This document shows, piece by piece, positions 1-5,880 of a DNA stretch of 64,000 nt. The notes beneath the pieces were generated by a model. The model ran no database searches. It was not told the origin of the DNA and was given only the letters and a program-made list of their open reading frames with translations. Location of the stretch: IMG/VR virus record IMGVR_UViG_3300035199_000184, positions 1 to 64,000 of that record; one strand, given 5' to 3'. Within the stretch, counting starts at the first letter, position 1. The number at the start of each line of letters is the position of its first letter. The translations under genes were made by a program, and so were the position numbers. The stretch is from a virus.

Positions 1-15
1 TTAAGGAGATTACAC
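1..15 (+). promoter_or_regulatory. Partial leader repeat (ribosome-binding end)
   Basis: The sequence TTAAGGAGATTACAC directly precedes the first start codon. It matches the 3' end of the leader repeated in front of at least seven more genes to the right. The hairpin half lies outside the window. Confidence 0.75.
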
Positions 16-366
16 ATGGACCGTAAACGATTTGACGAACTGGTCAGCGAGTATGGCACGTGCTTTACCGATGCCGATGAGGCCAAAGACGGTGTATCCA
101 ATTACCTTGTCGATGTTTGCGACAAGGATGGCAACCGCGAAAACCGTGACGGGTCGTACGGCAGCTTTGATACCGAGCGTGAGGCTAATGCCGCCGCCCA
201 AGAAGCCGCCAACGAAACTGGATGCGATGCGGTTGTGGCTGAGCGTATCTGGCCGTTGGTTGCCGAGGGCTACATCGAAGAGGGCTACAATGGCGACTGG
301 GTAATCGATCACTACGGGATGGAAACCGGCGAGTTATGCTTTTATCCGCCGACAGTCACTAGCTAA
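16..366 (+). CDS. Small acidic phage protein, unknown function
   Basis: 116 residues, rich in Asp and Glu, with no signal peptide or membrane segment. I recognise no family. The start is set by AGGAG placed seven bases upstream, inside the repeated leader. It is the first complete gene of a same-strand array of small genes that each carry their own leader, so it is probably an early or host-modifying protein by position only. Confidence 0.75.
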   Translation: MDRKRFDELVSEYGTCFTDADEAKDGVSNYLVDVCDKDGNRENRDGSYGSFDTEREANAAAQEAANETGCDAVVAERIWPLVAEGYIEEGYNGDWVIDHYGMETGELCFYPPTVTS

Positions 367-443
367 CGATTAACCCTCCGCTCTGCTGAAGAGCAGATCG
401 GGGATGTTAACCGTTTTCACTACAACACTTTAGGAGATCACAC
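364..443 (+). repeat. Hairpin leader module 1
   Basis: After the stop codon comes CGATTAACC, then a hairpin (TCTGCT 382-387 with AGCAGA 392-397, extended by CCG 378-380 with CGG 399-401). Next is GTTAACCGTTTTCACTAC and TTTAGGAGATCACAC before the ATG at 444. There is no T-run after the stem, so it does not look like a terminator. Its outer arms match module 8 while the inner stem differs. Confidence 0.85.
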
Positions 444-677
444 ATGACTACGTACACGCTGTCCAGTAGTGCTTGGTGTTCGGCTCCGGGGATGATTCCC
501 TGGGCGATTGCCAAGTACCGGGAAGACACCGAATCCGGTGACATCAGTCAGGCACTCGTTGCCCTTGATATCATCAAGTGCTGGGAAATGCCTGATCGGG
601 TTGCCAAGGATTTGGCAGTCGGTCGCATCGAGTACCGCATCGAGGGCGACAAGGTCGTATTTGAGGTGGAAGCATGA
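444..677 (+). CDS. Small phage protein, unknown function
   Basis: 77 residues without a recognised domain. The start follows leader module 1 with AGGAG at ideal spacing. The stop overlaps the next start (ATGATG around 674-679), so this gene and the next are probably translationally coupled. No motif points to a function. Confidence 0.7.
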   Translation: MTTYTLSSSAWCSAPGMIPWAIAKYREDTESGDISQALVALDIIKCWEMPDRVAKDLAVGRIEYRIEGDKVVFEVEA

Positions 678-865
678 TGCATCCCGAACAAATCGATCAC
701 GTCGAGTACCCAAAACGGCTCGTCCGCATGGCGTCATCGACACTGCATCGGATCATATCCGACTGCAAAGCCGCTATCCAGGCATGGCCCGATGGTCAAA
801 AGGCAGGGTATTATGCTGACGAGATTAGCTACTGCTGCATGGAATTGAACAAGCGGAAACCGTAA
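674..865 (+). CDS. Small phage protein, unknown function
   Basis: 63 residues. It begins inside the stop of the preceding gene by a four-base overlap and has no leader hairpin of its own, so it relies on coupling. A start three bases later (677) is equally possible. Two Cys sit together near the C-terminus (YCCME), but there is no full metal-binding motif. Function unknown. Confidence 0.65.
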   Translation: MMHPEQIDHVEYPKRLVRMASSTLHRIISDCKAAIQAWPDGQKAGYYADEISYCCMELNKRKP

Positions 866-942
866 ACGATTAACCCTGGTTACACTCAGCGAGTGTGACC
901 AATTGTTAACCGTTTTCACTACACTACTTTAGGAGATTACAC
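866..942 (+). repeat. Hairpin leader module 2
   Basis: ACGATTAACC, then the stem GGTTACACTC (878-887) with GAGTGTGACC (891-900), ten pairs with one G-U and a 3-base loop AGC. It continues with TTGTTAACCGTTTTCACTAC and TTTAGGAGATTACAC. Confidence 0.88.
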
Positions 943-1278
943 ATGGCTACGTTTGTTGATCAGGACGGACGCAATAAGGTACACACAACCGTCCGCAATG
1001 AGGGTGCTGATACCATCGTTAGGTATCACGATACCGACATCGTCCGGTTCAACCATGACTATGTCTGGCTGAATACCGGCGGGTTTAATACCGCAACAAC
1101 CAAACGTCGAATAAATCAGGCGGCTGAGAAGTACGACCTGGGATTCTGGGTGTACCAGAAGGACCATGAATGGTTCATCCAGGAGGAATCCTACGGCGAG
1201 ACCATCTGGTTCAACGAAGAGATCAAAATGCATCGGCCCAGTGTCCTTGATGAATTCGGTCTGGTGCAGAACCCGTAA
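943..1278 (+). CDS. Conserved small phage protein, unknown function
   Basis: 111 residues. The segment LNTGGFNTATTKRRIN near residues 45-60 and the aromatic block YDLGFWVYQK resemble a small protein widespread in phages and plasmids that has no assigned function (recognised from memory). The start is fixed by leader module 2. No catalytic motif is visible. Confidence 0.75.
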   Translation: MATFVDQDGRNKVHTTVRNEGADTIVRYHDTDIVRFNHDYVWLNTGGFNTATTKRRINQAAEKYDLGFWVYQKDHEWFIQEESYGETIWFNEEIKMHRPSVLDEFGLVQNP

Positions 1279-1353
1279 CGATTCACAACGGTACTCACCT
1301 GCGGGTGGGTATCATTGTTAACCGTTTCACTACTTTACTTTAGGAGATTGCAC
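1279..1353 (+). repeat. Hairpin leader module 3
   Basis: CGATTCAC follows the stop. The hairpin is GGTACTCACC (1290-1299) with GGTGGGTATC (1304-1313), ten pairs including two G-U, loop TGCG. It ends with the conserved GTTAACCGTTTCACTAC and TTTAGGAGATTGCAC. Confidence 0.88.
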
Positions 1354-1689
1354 ATGTCGAATTTTGACTACAGTCTGGTCCGGGCCATTTGCACCGTCGA
1401 TGGCGACGAAGACCTGGAAACCGAAACTGTGACCCGTCAGGTTCGCAGCATTGTAGACGCCGAACGCATGCTCCGTGAGTTCGGTGATTCCCACTTCACC
1501 ACTGAGGTGTGGATCGATTTTGAGGTGCTGTGCGAAGACAACGAATGGCACCCGTGCATCGATCTCGATTCTATCGAGGTCAAGTGGGATCGTCACAACT
1601 TCGCCACTCCCCACCAGCGGCGAGCGATGGAAGGACGCACCATTGACCAACTGGTCAAGTGCGTCGATGGCGAATGGACTTTATTCTAA
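1354..1689 (+). CDS. Small acidic phage protein, unknown function
   Basis: 111 residues, acidic, no domain recognised. An upstream in-frame ATG at 1315 lies within the leader repeat and would translate the repeat itself. The ATG at 1354 has AGGAG seven bases upstream and is preferred. Function unknown; context is the small-gene array. Confidence 0.72.
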   Translation: MSNFDYSLVRAICTVDGDEDLETETVTRQVRSIVDAERMLREFGDSHFTTEVWIDFEVLCEDNEWHPCIDLDSIEVKWDRHNFATPHQRRAMEGRTIDQLVKCVDGEWTLF

Positions 1690-1793
1690 CGGTTCACCCC
1701 GGTTACAGTCGCTGATCGATGATCGTACCATCGGGAGTAACTGACTGTGACCGCTTGTTAACCGTTATTTCACTACTACTTAGGAGATTGCAC
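1690..1793 (+). repeat. Hairpin leader module 4 (long form)
   Basis: Outer stem GGTTACAGTC (1701-1710) with GACTGTGACC (1743-1752). The loop is 32 bases and holds a second small hairpin (CGATG with CATCG). It then continues GTTAACCGTTATTTCACTAC and TTAGGAGATTGCAC. It is the only module with a nested hairpin. Confidence 0.85.
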
Positions 1794-2036
1794 ATGTACC
1801 ATCACACAGCGTTCGGTAGTTACAAGATGGAACCGACTTCGTGGAAACCGGAATTCTTCGTCGATGGCTTGTGGAGCGGCAACGCCCTGCGGTTCGCCAC
1901 CAAAGAAGAGGCAGAGAAAAGCGGGCGAGAACTGCTGAGTCGTTGGTTTGTACCCAGCGACAGTCGGGCCGCTGAAAGTTCTGATCCCGTTAACTACAAG
2001 TTCACCAACGGCGAGAACGAGCGACTGAACGACTAA
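1794..2036 (+). CDS. Conserved small phage/plasmid protein
   Basis: 80 residues. It contains the pattern SGNALRFATKEEAEKSGREL, then SRWF and SSDPVNY. This resembles a small uncharacterised family I recall from alphaproteobacterial phages and plasmids, in which the conserved core is an ATKEEA helix followed by DPVN. No enzymatic motif. The start is set by leader module 4. Confidence 0.75.
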   Translation: MYHHTAFGSYKMEPTSWKPEFFVDGLWSGNALRFATKEEAEKSGRELLSRWFVPSDSRAAESSDPVNYKFTNGENERLND

Positions 2037-2106
2037 CACAGGTCGCCCTCAGCGTGAGGGCTACCCAATGTTAACCGTTTCACTACTTTACTTTAGGAGA
2101 TTGCAC
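2037..2106 (+). repeat. Hairpin leader module 5
   Basis: Stem GGTCGCCCTCA (2041-2051) with TGAGGGCTACC (2055-2065), one mismatch, loop GCG. It is followed by the conserved GTTAACCGTTTCACTAC and TTTAGGAGATTGCAC. Confidence 0.88.
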
Positions 2107-2397
2107 ATGGGAAACTTCGATTCTGAGCATAAGTTCTCGACTGAGGCTGAGGCCCAAGCGTTCATGTTAGGCTTTCACGTTGCTGCCAGCAATGGCATCT
2201 TCGTCAATCGGCCCAACGACTCAGCACACATTCAGGTCGAATTTCATGACACTGACGAGTGGACGGAAGAGGAGTCTATCGCCCACTGGGATGACGAACT
2301 GGCTATCCATATCACCGCCAGCAATCCTGACCGCCTGTCGAAACCGAAAGACCCAGCCATTGTCTCTCATTTCCACCGTAGGGGCACGATCCGCTGA
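2107..2397 (+). CDS. Small phage protein, unknown function
   Basis: 96 residues, acidic and His-containing, no domain recognised. The start at 2107 follows AGGAGATTGCAC. An in-frame ATG at 2068 falls in the leader and is rejected. Part of the leader-separated array. Confidence 0.7.
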   Translation: MGNFDSEHKFSTEAEAQAFMLGFHVAASNGIFVNRPNDSAHIQVEFHDTDEWTEEESIAHWDDELAIHITASNPDRLSKPKDPAIVSHFHRRGTIR

Positions 2398-2474
2398 CGA
2401 TCAACAGCCCTGCCCAACAGCGTGTTGGGTAGGCCTGTTAACCGTTTCACTACCTTTACTTTAGGAGATTGAGG
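2398..2474 (+). repeat. Hairpin leader module 6
   Basis: Stem TGCCCAACA (2411-2419) with TGTTGGGTA (2423-2431), loop GCG, extended by CC with GG. Conserved GTTAACCGTTTCACTACC and TTTAGGAGATTGAGG precede the ATG at 2475. Confidence 0.87.
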
Positions 2475-2639
2475 ATGCGTATACCCCACAGAATTGAGGG
2501 AACCCAAGAGTTCGCCATTTCGGCGGACGAGTTCTATGCGGCGTATAACTACCTGACCGAAAAGGGCGTCGATGAGGACATAGCCGAGAGCTTGTCAGAA
2601 AAATACTTGCTAATCGAACTGCAAGCCCTGGGCATGTGA
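2475..2639 (+). CDS. Very small phage protein (54 aa)
   Basis: A 54-residue reading frame from the ATG at 2475 to TGA at 2637-2639, starting MRIPHRIEGTQEF and ending LQALGM. AGGAG is in the expected place at the end of leader module 6, and a new leader begins directly after the stop. That placement supports it as a real gene despite its size. Function unknown. Confidence 0.68.
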   Translation: MRIPHRIEGTQEFAISADEFYAAYNYLTEKGVDEDIAESLSEKYLLIELQALGM

Positions 2640-2717
2640 ACGATTCACACTCCGCTCCCGCACGTTGCGGGATCGGGGATGTTAACCGTTTCACTACTTT
2701 ACTTTAGGAGATTGCAT
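2640..2717 (+). repeat. Hairpin leader module 7
   Basis: Inner stem TCCCGCA (2656-2662) with TGCGGGA (2666-2672), loop CGT, and outer stem CCG (2652-2654) with CGG (2674-2676). The outer arms are the same as in module 1 but the inner stem sequence is different on both sides. This is compensatory change that supports an RNA structure under selection. Confidence 0.88.
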
Positions 2718-2879
2718 ATGCTCTATGGTGCTTACATCGAGGGGATGAAAACCCCCTTCGCCACCACTGAGGCGTACAGTGTCGTTGAGGCAGCCAACAA
2801 GCTCGATAGAGTTATTTGGGCCTGCACCGATGCCACTGATCACGTCGAGATTCGACGTGTTAAGGAGGGGGCAGCATGA
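2718..2879 (+). CDS. Very small phage protein (53 aa)
   Basis: 53 residues, beginning MLYGAYIEGMKTPF. Start after AGGAGATTGCAT. Its stop overlaps the next gene by four bases (ATGA at 2876). The layout in the helix-rich centre (TTEAYSVVEAANKLDRV) resembles small phage proteins of unknown role. Confidence 0.68.
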   Translation: MLYGAYIEGMKTPFATTEAYSVVEAANKLDRVIWACTDATDHVEIRRVKEGAA

Positions 2880-3016
2880 AAGCCTACGTAGTTCGCTACC
2901 GAAACCGCTTCGGCGAGGTCAGAGAGTACGGACTTGCAGCCTCTTGCGTGCAACATTGCAAGCAATGGGTGTCAACTCTCGACGGGTGTACCTATCTGTC
3001 GGCCAGACTGATATAG
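2876..3016 (+). CDS. Very small phage protein (46 aa)
   Basis: 46 residues from the ATG at 2876, overlapping the previous stop, with AAGGAGG ten bases upstream. It begins MKAYVVRYRNRFGEVREYG and contains three Cys. There is no leader module between this gene and its partner, which suggests a coupled pair. Function unknown. Confidence 0.65.
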   Translation: MKAYVVRYRNRFGEVREYGLAASCVQHCKQWVSTLDGCTYLSARLI

Positions 3017-3083
3017 CCCCGATCACGCCCCCCACGGGGGGCACACTCGGTTCTATTCACTACCTTTACTTAGGGAGATCATC
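3017..3083 (+). repeat. Hairpin leader module 8 (GC-stem type)
   Basis: Hairpin GCCCCC with GGGGGC within 3027-3042 around CACG, followed by CACACTCGGTT, then ATTCACTACC and TTAGGGAGATCATC. The hairpin and its flank are almost identical to the next module, while the GTTAACCG part is lost. Confidence 0.8.
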
Positions 3084-3335
3084 ATGCCACACACATCTGA
3101 TCCTGCGTGCGTCAAGGCAAGCGTAGACCGGTTTCGTGCGATCCTTGAGAACTATCTCAAGGTGACGGGTGAGGACAGCAGCGTGCTGCAAGACTCACCT
3201 GAGCAGCCGGTCGCTGACCTGATCGCGGACCTTCGTCACTTCTGTGACGCATGGGACTTGGACTACCTCGATTGCGAAGATCGGGGTTCAGGTCACTACA
3301 ACTCTGAGCGGACGTGGTCGTCCAATCAGCGGTAG
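3084..3335 (+). CDS. Small acidic phage protein, unknown function
   Basis: 83 residues, with predicted helices (FRAILENYLKV, PVADLIADLRHF) and an acidic C-terminal half. No known motif. GGGAG upstream supports the start at 3084. Confidence 0.68.
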   Translation: MPHTSDPACVKASVDRFRAILENYLKVTGEDSSVLQDSPEQPVADLIADLRHFCDAWDLDYLDCEDRGSGHYNSERTWSSNQR

Positions 3336-3403
3336 ACCCGACCCTGCCCCCCACGGGGGGCACACTCGGCTTTATCAATGTTAACCCAAAATGGAGATGA
3401 ACA
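3336..3403 (+). repeat. Hairpin leader module 9 (GC-stem type)
   Basis: The same 16-base GC hairpin as module 8 (3346-3361), followed by CACACTCGGC and then ATGTTAACCC. The ribosome-binding part is different (ATGGAGATGAACA). Confidence 0.8.
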
Positions 3404-3631
3404 ATGGCAAAGGTACTTCCGTATCAATTCACATGTGTCGGTTGCGGTGAGCATGTGTATTGTGCCAACAAGGAGTTGAACAACCACAAGTGCGATCCTG
3501 TTAAGGAGGCACGCCGCAATGCTGGTATGCACGCCCACGATGATTACCGAGACTACAAGCCGACTGTCGGTCAGCGTATCGGTGCTGGGTTTGCAATGCT
3601 TGAAGATGACGAAACTCGTTACAGTCTTTGA
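3404..3631 (+). CDS. Small zinc-finger-like phage protein
   Basis: 75 residues. The N-terminal part has Cys-x2-Cys (CVGC), Cys (VYC) and His-x-Cys (NNHKC), enough for one zinc site around residues 11-31. The rest is polar. Phage proteins of this kind often bind host nucleic acid or RNA polymerase, but no specific family is recognised. GGAG precedes the start. Confidence 0.68.
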   Translation: MAKVLPYQFTCVGCGEHVYCANKELNNHKCDPVKEARRNAGMHAHDDYRDYKPTVGQRIGAGFAMLEDDETRYSL

Positions 3632-3643
3632 GAAAGGGGTATC

Positions 3644-3850
3644 ATGACTGATCATGAACCACTGTTGCGTTTCCCACACTTACGCAAGTTCGCCCGCAAG
3701 GGTGGGGCTTGGTGCTTTCGCTTCGAGGGCCGTGGATACGGTCCATACGATACGAAGGATGAGTGCTGGGAGGATTTCCGAGGCATGACGAAGTCCGCTA
3801 GGCGGGATCGTCAAGGCTATTCACCCACTATCGAAAGGGGGAAACAATAG
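3644..3850 (+). CDS. Small basic phage protein, unknown function
   Basis: 68 residues, net basic (KFARKGG, KSARRDRQG). Aromatic and Gly-rich middle (GAWCFRFEGRGYGPYDT) looks like a small beta-hairpin fold. It follows the zinc-finger gene after 12 bases without a hairpin leader, with GAAAGGGG as the likely ribosome-binding site. Confidence 0.65.
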   Translation: MTDHEPLLRFPHLRKFARKGGAWCFRFEGRGYGPYDTKDECWEDFRGMTKSARRDRQGYSPTIERGKQ

Positions 3851-3875
3851 ACCTAACCGAGTTCGTTTGCCCAGT

Positions 3876-3936
3876 CTGAGCTTGTGGCTCAGCCAACCCG
3901 TCCGGGTTTGTTCCCCCGGACGGGCTACTCAGCCAC
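3876..3936 (+). ncRNA. Strong hairpin element, possible structured RNA
   Basis: CCCGTCCGGG (3897-3906) pairs perfectly with CCCGGACGGG (3915-3924). TGTGGCT just upstream pairs with AGCCACA just downstream to extend it. No reading frame uses this stretch and no T-run follows, so it is not a standard terminator. It begins the 440-base non-coding block between 3851 and 4290. Confidence 0.4.
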
Positions 3937-3962
3937 ATACTTATGTGCTGAAGATTCACTAT

Positions 3963-4166
3963 GCCTGGGTGGTGTAATGGCAACACACCGTTTACCTGTT
4001 GTTGCCTGATGAGAGTTCGGTAGACCCGTACTCTCTGATGGCTTTGCTTTGCTTATTAGCGGTCTAACTAGCCGCGATGTAAGACCCGTTGAAGGATAGT
4101 TACCTTCAACGTTGGGAGGCCGACAGGTATTTGGCGGAGTACAGGGTTCGATTCCCTCCCTGGGCA
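3963..4166 (+). tRNA. Interrupted tRNA-like sequence
   Basis: The 5' part has an acceptor strand GCCTGGG (3963-3969), a D-arm GTGT/ACAC with loop AATGGCA (3972-3986), and half an anticodon stem CCGTT (3988-3992). The 3' part has GGCGG (4133-4137), a T-arm with the diagnostic TTCGATT loop (4147-4153) and CCTGGGC A (4159-4166). The halves are about 140 bases apart. The acceptor pairs 7/7 with two G-U. The anticodon cannot be read, CCA is not encoded and T-stem pair 49-65 is C-C. It may carry an intron or be a tRNA-derived remnant. Confidence 0.45.
3994..4128 (+). other. Structured insert within the tRNA-like sequence
   Basis: The ends of the insert pair: ACCTGTTG (3994-4001) with CGACAGGT (4121-4128), then GCCT (4004-4007) with AGGC (4117-4120). 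Inside are hairpins 4011-4035 (GAGAGT/ACTCTC), 4059-4075 (GCGG/CCGC) and 4088-4110 (GTTGAAGG/CCTTCAAC). It is shorter than known self-splicing group I introns and I cannot identify their conserved core, so the class is open. An alternative stem, GGCAACA (3979-3985) with TGTTGCC (4000-4006), would compete with the tRNA fold. Confidence 0.4.
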
Positions 4167-4262
4167 GCATACATTGTAGGCCGAAAGGCCGAACAACGAG
4201 GCGTCATATGTCCACGCCTACAACCCGAACGGTTCGGGGGAGAATGTATGGGGCAAGTTATC
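4167..4262 (+). other. Non-coding stretch with three hairpins
   Basis: Hairpins GGCC-GAAA-GGCC (4179-4190), AGGCGT/ACGCCT (4199-4219) and CCCGAA/TTCGGG (4224-4238). The only long frames crossing it also cross the tRNA-like sequence and look spurious. It may be the tail of one RNA that includes the tRNA-like part. Confidence 0.4.
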
Positions 4263-4290
4263 GCGGCGAATGCCGCAGAAAGAGGTGAGC
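4263..4290 (+). promoter_or_regulatory. Second-type leader hairpin with RBS, copy A
   Basis: GCGGC (4263-4267), loop GAAT, GCCGC (4272-4276), then AGAAAGAGG directly before the ATG at 4291. The same hairpin plus AGAAAG recurs before the next gene at 4423-4445. Confidence 0.65.
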
Positions 4291-4470
4291 ATGAGTGATT
4301 CAGCACCGACGTTGGTCGCGCCATCAAACTGCGAGGCGTGTTACGTCGAACTCGACGGGAGGATTTACTACCTCGACAACTCTACCGGAGAGGTGATCGT
4401 GGATAGCTGGGAACGAGTAGCAGCGGCGAATGCCGCAGAAAGGAGTTACCAATGCACGGTAATTCATTGA
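4291..4470 (+). CDS. Small acidic phage protein (59 aa)
   Basis: 59 residues from the ATG at 4291. The centre, YVELDGRIYYLDNSTGEVIV, looks like two beta-strands. The 3' end carries the second copy of the GCGGC-GAAT-GCCGC hairpin as codons for AANAAE, and the frame overlaps the next gene by 19 bases. Function unknown. Confidence 0.6.
   Translation: MSDSAPTLVAPSNCEACYVELDGRIYYLDNSTGEVIVDSWERVAAANAAERSYQCTVIH
4423..4451 (+). promoter_or_regulatory. Second-type leader hairpin with RBS, copy B
   Basis: GCGGC (4423-4427), GAAT, GCCGC (4432-4436), then AGAAAGGAG before the ATG at 4452. It lies inside the coding region of the upstream gene, so the leader serves as both coding and regulatory sequence. 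Confidence 0.65.
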
Positions 4471-4679
4471 TTCCGACTGCTTCCGAGCATGATCGGTACT
4501 GGGGGTATCCGCCTGAGGCACCCTCAGAGTACCAGGAGTCTTATGACTACTTGGTAGATCACCTGGACATCGAGAGTGATCGTGCCGAGCTCATTGCCGG
4601 TGACTACACCCGTTACGATGTCGAGATGATGGTTGCTGGTGAGCTCGACGCTCTTATCAAGCGTGAGTACACCGACTGA
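4452..4679 (+). CDS. Small acidic phage protein, unknown function
   Basis: 75 residues, rich in Asp, Glu and Tyr (YQESYDYLVDHLDIESDRAEL). Start after AAAGGAG. No domain recognised. It overlaps the preceding gene by 19 bases and is followed by another hairpin leader. Confidence 0.68.
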   Translation: MHGNSLIPTASEHDRYWGYPPEAPSEYQESYDYLVDHLDIESDRAELIAGDYTRYDVEMMVAGELDALIKREYTD

Positions 4680-4756
4680 CGACCAGCACTTCGCCCACTC
4701 GTCGTGAGTGGTCGAGGATGTTAGCCGTTTGTTTCATTTACACAAGGAGATTGAGT
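4680..4756 (+). repeat. Hairpin leader module 10 (diverged)
   Basis: Inner stem CCACTC (4695-4700) with GAGTGG (4706-4711), outer stem CTTCG (4689-4693) with CGAGG (4713-4717). It is followed by ATGTTAGCCGTTTG and AAGGAGATTGAGT. The two-part stem layout matches modules 1 and 7. Confidence 0.8.
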
Positions 4757-5209
4757 ATGCATGTATCCGAAAGTGCGATGATTGATGCGTTCAAGCGTGA
4801 CCGCGACAAGGTTGTGGACATGCTGAGGCAAGTGCTTCCAGGTTGCGGAAAATACAATCCGCCACTGCTGAAGCGTTTCGTCGTCGAACCACTCAAGCAT
4901 GTGGATGAGTGCTTCATCGAGATCGAAGAGCATGGTCTGACCCTGCAAATCGATGAGATGGATATCAGCACCATTGCCGGCAAAAAGTACCATCCATGCT
5001 GGACGGTGCTTGAGACTCGCTGTACCCCCGGCGGTCACTGGGAACCTGACGACTACGATCTGTACGAGTTGTCGTCTCATCGCAGTTACCCCGAGGCGAT
5101 TGCCAAGGTACTACTGGTCATTGCCGAGCGTGAGATTGATGGCGTAATGCAATCATACGCCGATGGTAAGCACGCTGAAGAGGTCGAGAGTTGGCCTGAC
5201 GACAAGTAA
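4757..5209 (+). CDS. Phage protein, unknown function (150 aa)
   Basis: 150 residues, the largest protein of the array. Helical N-terminus (FKRDRDKVVDMLRQVLP), an acidic middle and a helical C-terminus (AIAKVLLVIAEREIDGVMQ). No catalytic motif is seen. The ATG at 4718 is in the leader and is rejected in favour of 4757, which follows AAGGAG. Confidence 0.7.
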   Translation: MHVSESAMIDAFKRDRDKVVDMLRQVLPGCGKYNPPLLKRFVVEPLKHVDECFIEIEEHGLTLQIDEMDISTIAGKKYHPCWTVLETRCTPGGHWEPDDYDLYELSSHRSYPEAIAKVLLVIAEREIDGVMQSYADGKHAEEVESWPDDK

Positions 5210-5312
5210 CGATCCACTGAGGATACCCCAAATCTGGGGTATCCGATTGTCGACCGTTTGATACAATTGAGATTCTGAGCCGTTTTGTTTCTGTTTTGAG
5301 AGGAGTGATTCT
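5210..5312 (+). repeat. Hairpin leader module 11 (diverged)
   Basis: A perfect ten-pair stem GGATACCCCA (5221-5230) with TGGGGTATCC (5235-5244), loop AATC. The downstream part is AT-rich with GACCGTTTG and GAGAGGAG but lacks the GTTAACCG consensus. Confidence 0.78.
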
Positions 5313-5519
5313 ATGAGTGAGTCCCAAAGGGAAGTGATGATGTTTGCTGTGCGTGCAGCAATGGGCGAGCTTAGTGCGTCGGTGTGGGGATACGGTATGC
5401 CCCGCAATACCACTAAGCGGACCTTCCGTGACCTGTTTGAGGCGGCATCCACTGCCGGTCTCGACGTTGAAGAGTACCGTGAAGACTACAATCAGTTCGA
5501 CCTTAGCAAGGGAGCGTGA
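5313..5519 (+). CDS. Small phage protein, unknown function
   Basis: 68 residues, mainly helical (REVMMFAVRAAMGEL, TFRDLFEAASTAGLDVEEY). GAGAGGAG precedes the start. It is followed two bases after its stop by another small gene, so the last four genes form a short operon without leader hairpins between them. Confidence 0.67.
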   Translation: MSESQREVMMFAVRAAMGELSASVWGYGMPRNTTKRTFRDLFEAASTAGLDVEEYREDYNQFDLSKGA

Positions 5520-5521
5520 GC

Positions 5522-5683
5522 ATGAAAGAACCTAAAGTGCATGGTCTTGAGTACTTGACGATGGCACGCCTTAACGGGCGAGCAGTTGTCATGATCGGGG
5601 TTGCTAAGCATTTCGCCGTCGTCCGATTCGTGGGCGAGACTAAGCGCTTCAGCGTCCTAGCAAACCTATTGGAGAATTTCTAA
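5522..5683 (+). CDS. Very small phage protein (53 aa)
   Basis: 53 residues from the ATG at 5522 (preceded by GGGAG) to TAA at 5681-5683. The stop overlaps the next start as TAATG. Alternating hydrophobic segments (RAVVMIGVAKHFAVVRFVG) suggest a small beta fold. Function unknown. Confidence 0.62.
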   Translation: MKEPKVHGLEYLTMARLNGRAVVMIGVAKHFAVVRFVGETKRFSVLANLLENF

Positions 5684-5880
5684 TGGGTGCTGGTTTGATG
5701 TACTCAGGCTTTACTTACTACCTTTTCGGTTTCCTGTCCCCGGTCTACTGGGGATGGGAGGCCGAAACCCTTATTGCAACTACCATGCTGGGAGTTGTAA
5801 TGCATCTAATCGAGAGGAGACAAAAGAATGAGATGCTCTATCTGCAAGAAGCCCTTGGTGTCGAAGCACGTCAACGCTGA
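5683..5880 (+). CDS. Small membrane protein
   Basis: 65 residues with two hydrophobic segments, about residues 5-22 (LMYSGFTYYLFGFLSPVYW) and 27-42 (TLIATTMLGVVMHLI), and a charged C-terminus. It is probably an inner-membrane peptide with both ends on the same side. It overlaps both neighbours. A role in superinfection exclusion or host modification is possible but not shown. Confidence 0.65.
   Translation: MGAGLMYSGFTYYLFGFLSPVYWGWEAETLIATTMLGVVMHLIERRQKNEMLYLQEALGVEARQR

Noticed and set aside
364-3083. Repeated hairpin units considered as a CRISPR array
   Set aside because: The repeats are separated by real genes of varying size, not by short uniform spacers, and contain ribosome-binding sites in register with start codons.
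3963-4166. tmRNA
   Set aside because: The D-arm is complete, the acceptor lacks the G3-U70 pair for alanine, total length is only about 204 bases and no tag-type reading frame ending in Ala-Ala was found.
4089-4298. 69-codon plus-strand frame across the tRNA-like 3' half
   Set aside because: It spans the T-arm and three hairpins and ends within the next gene; no ribosome-binding site.
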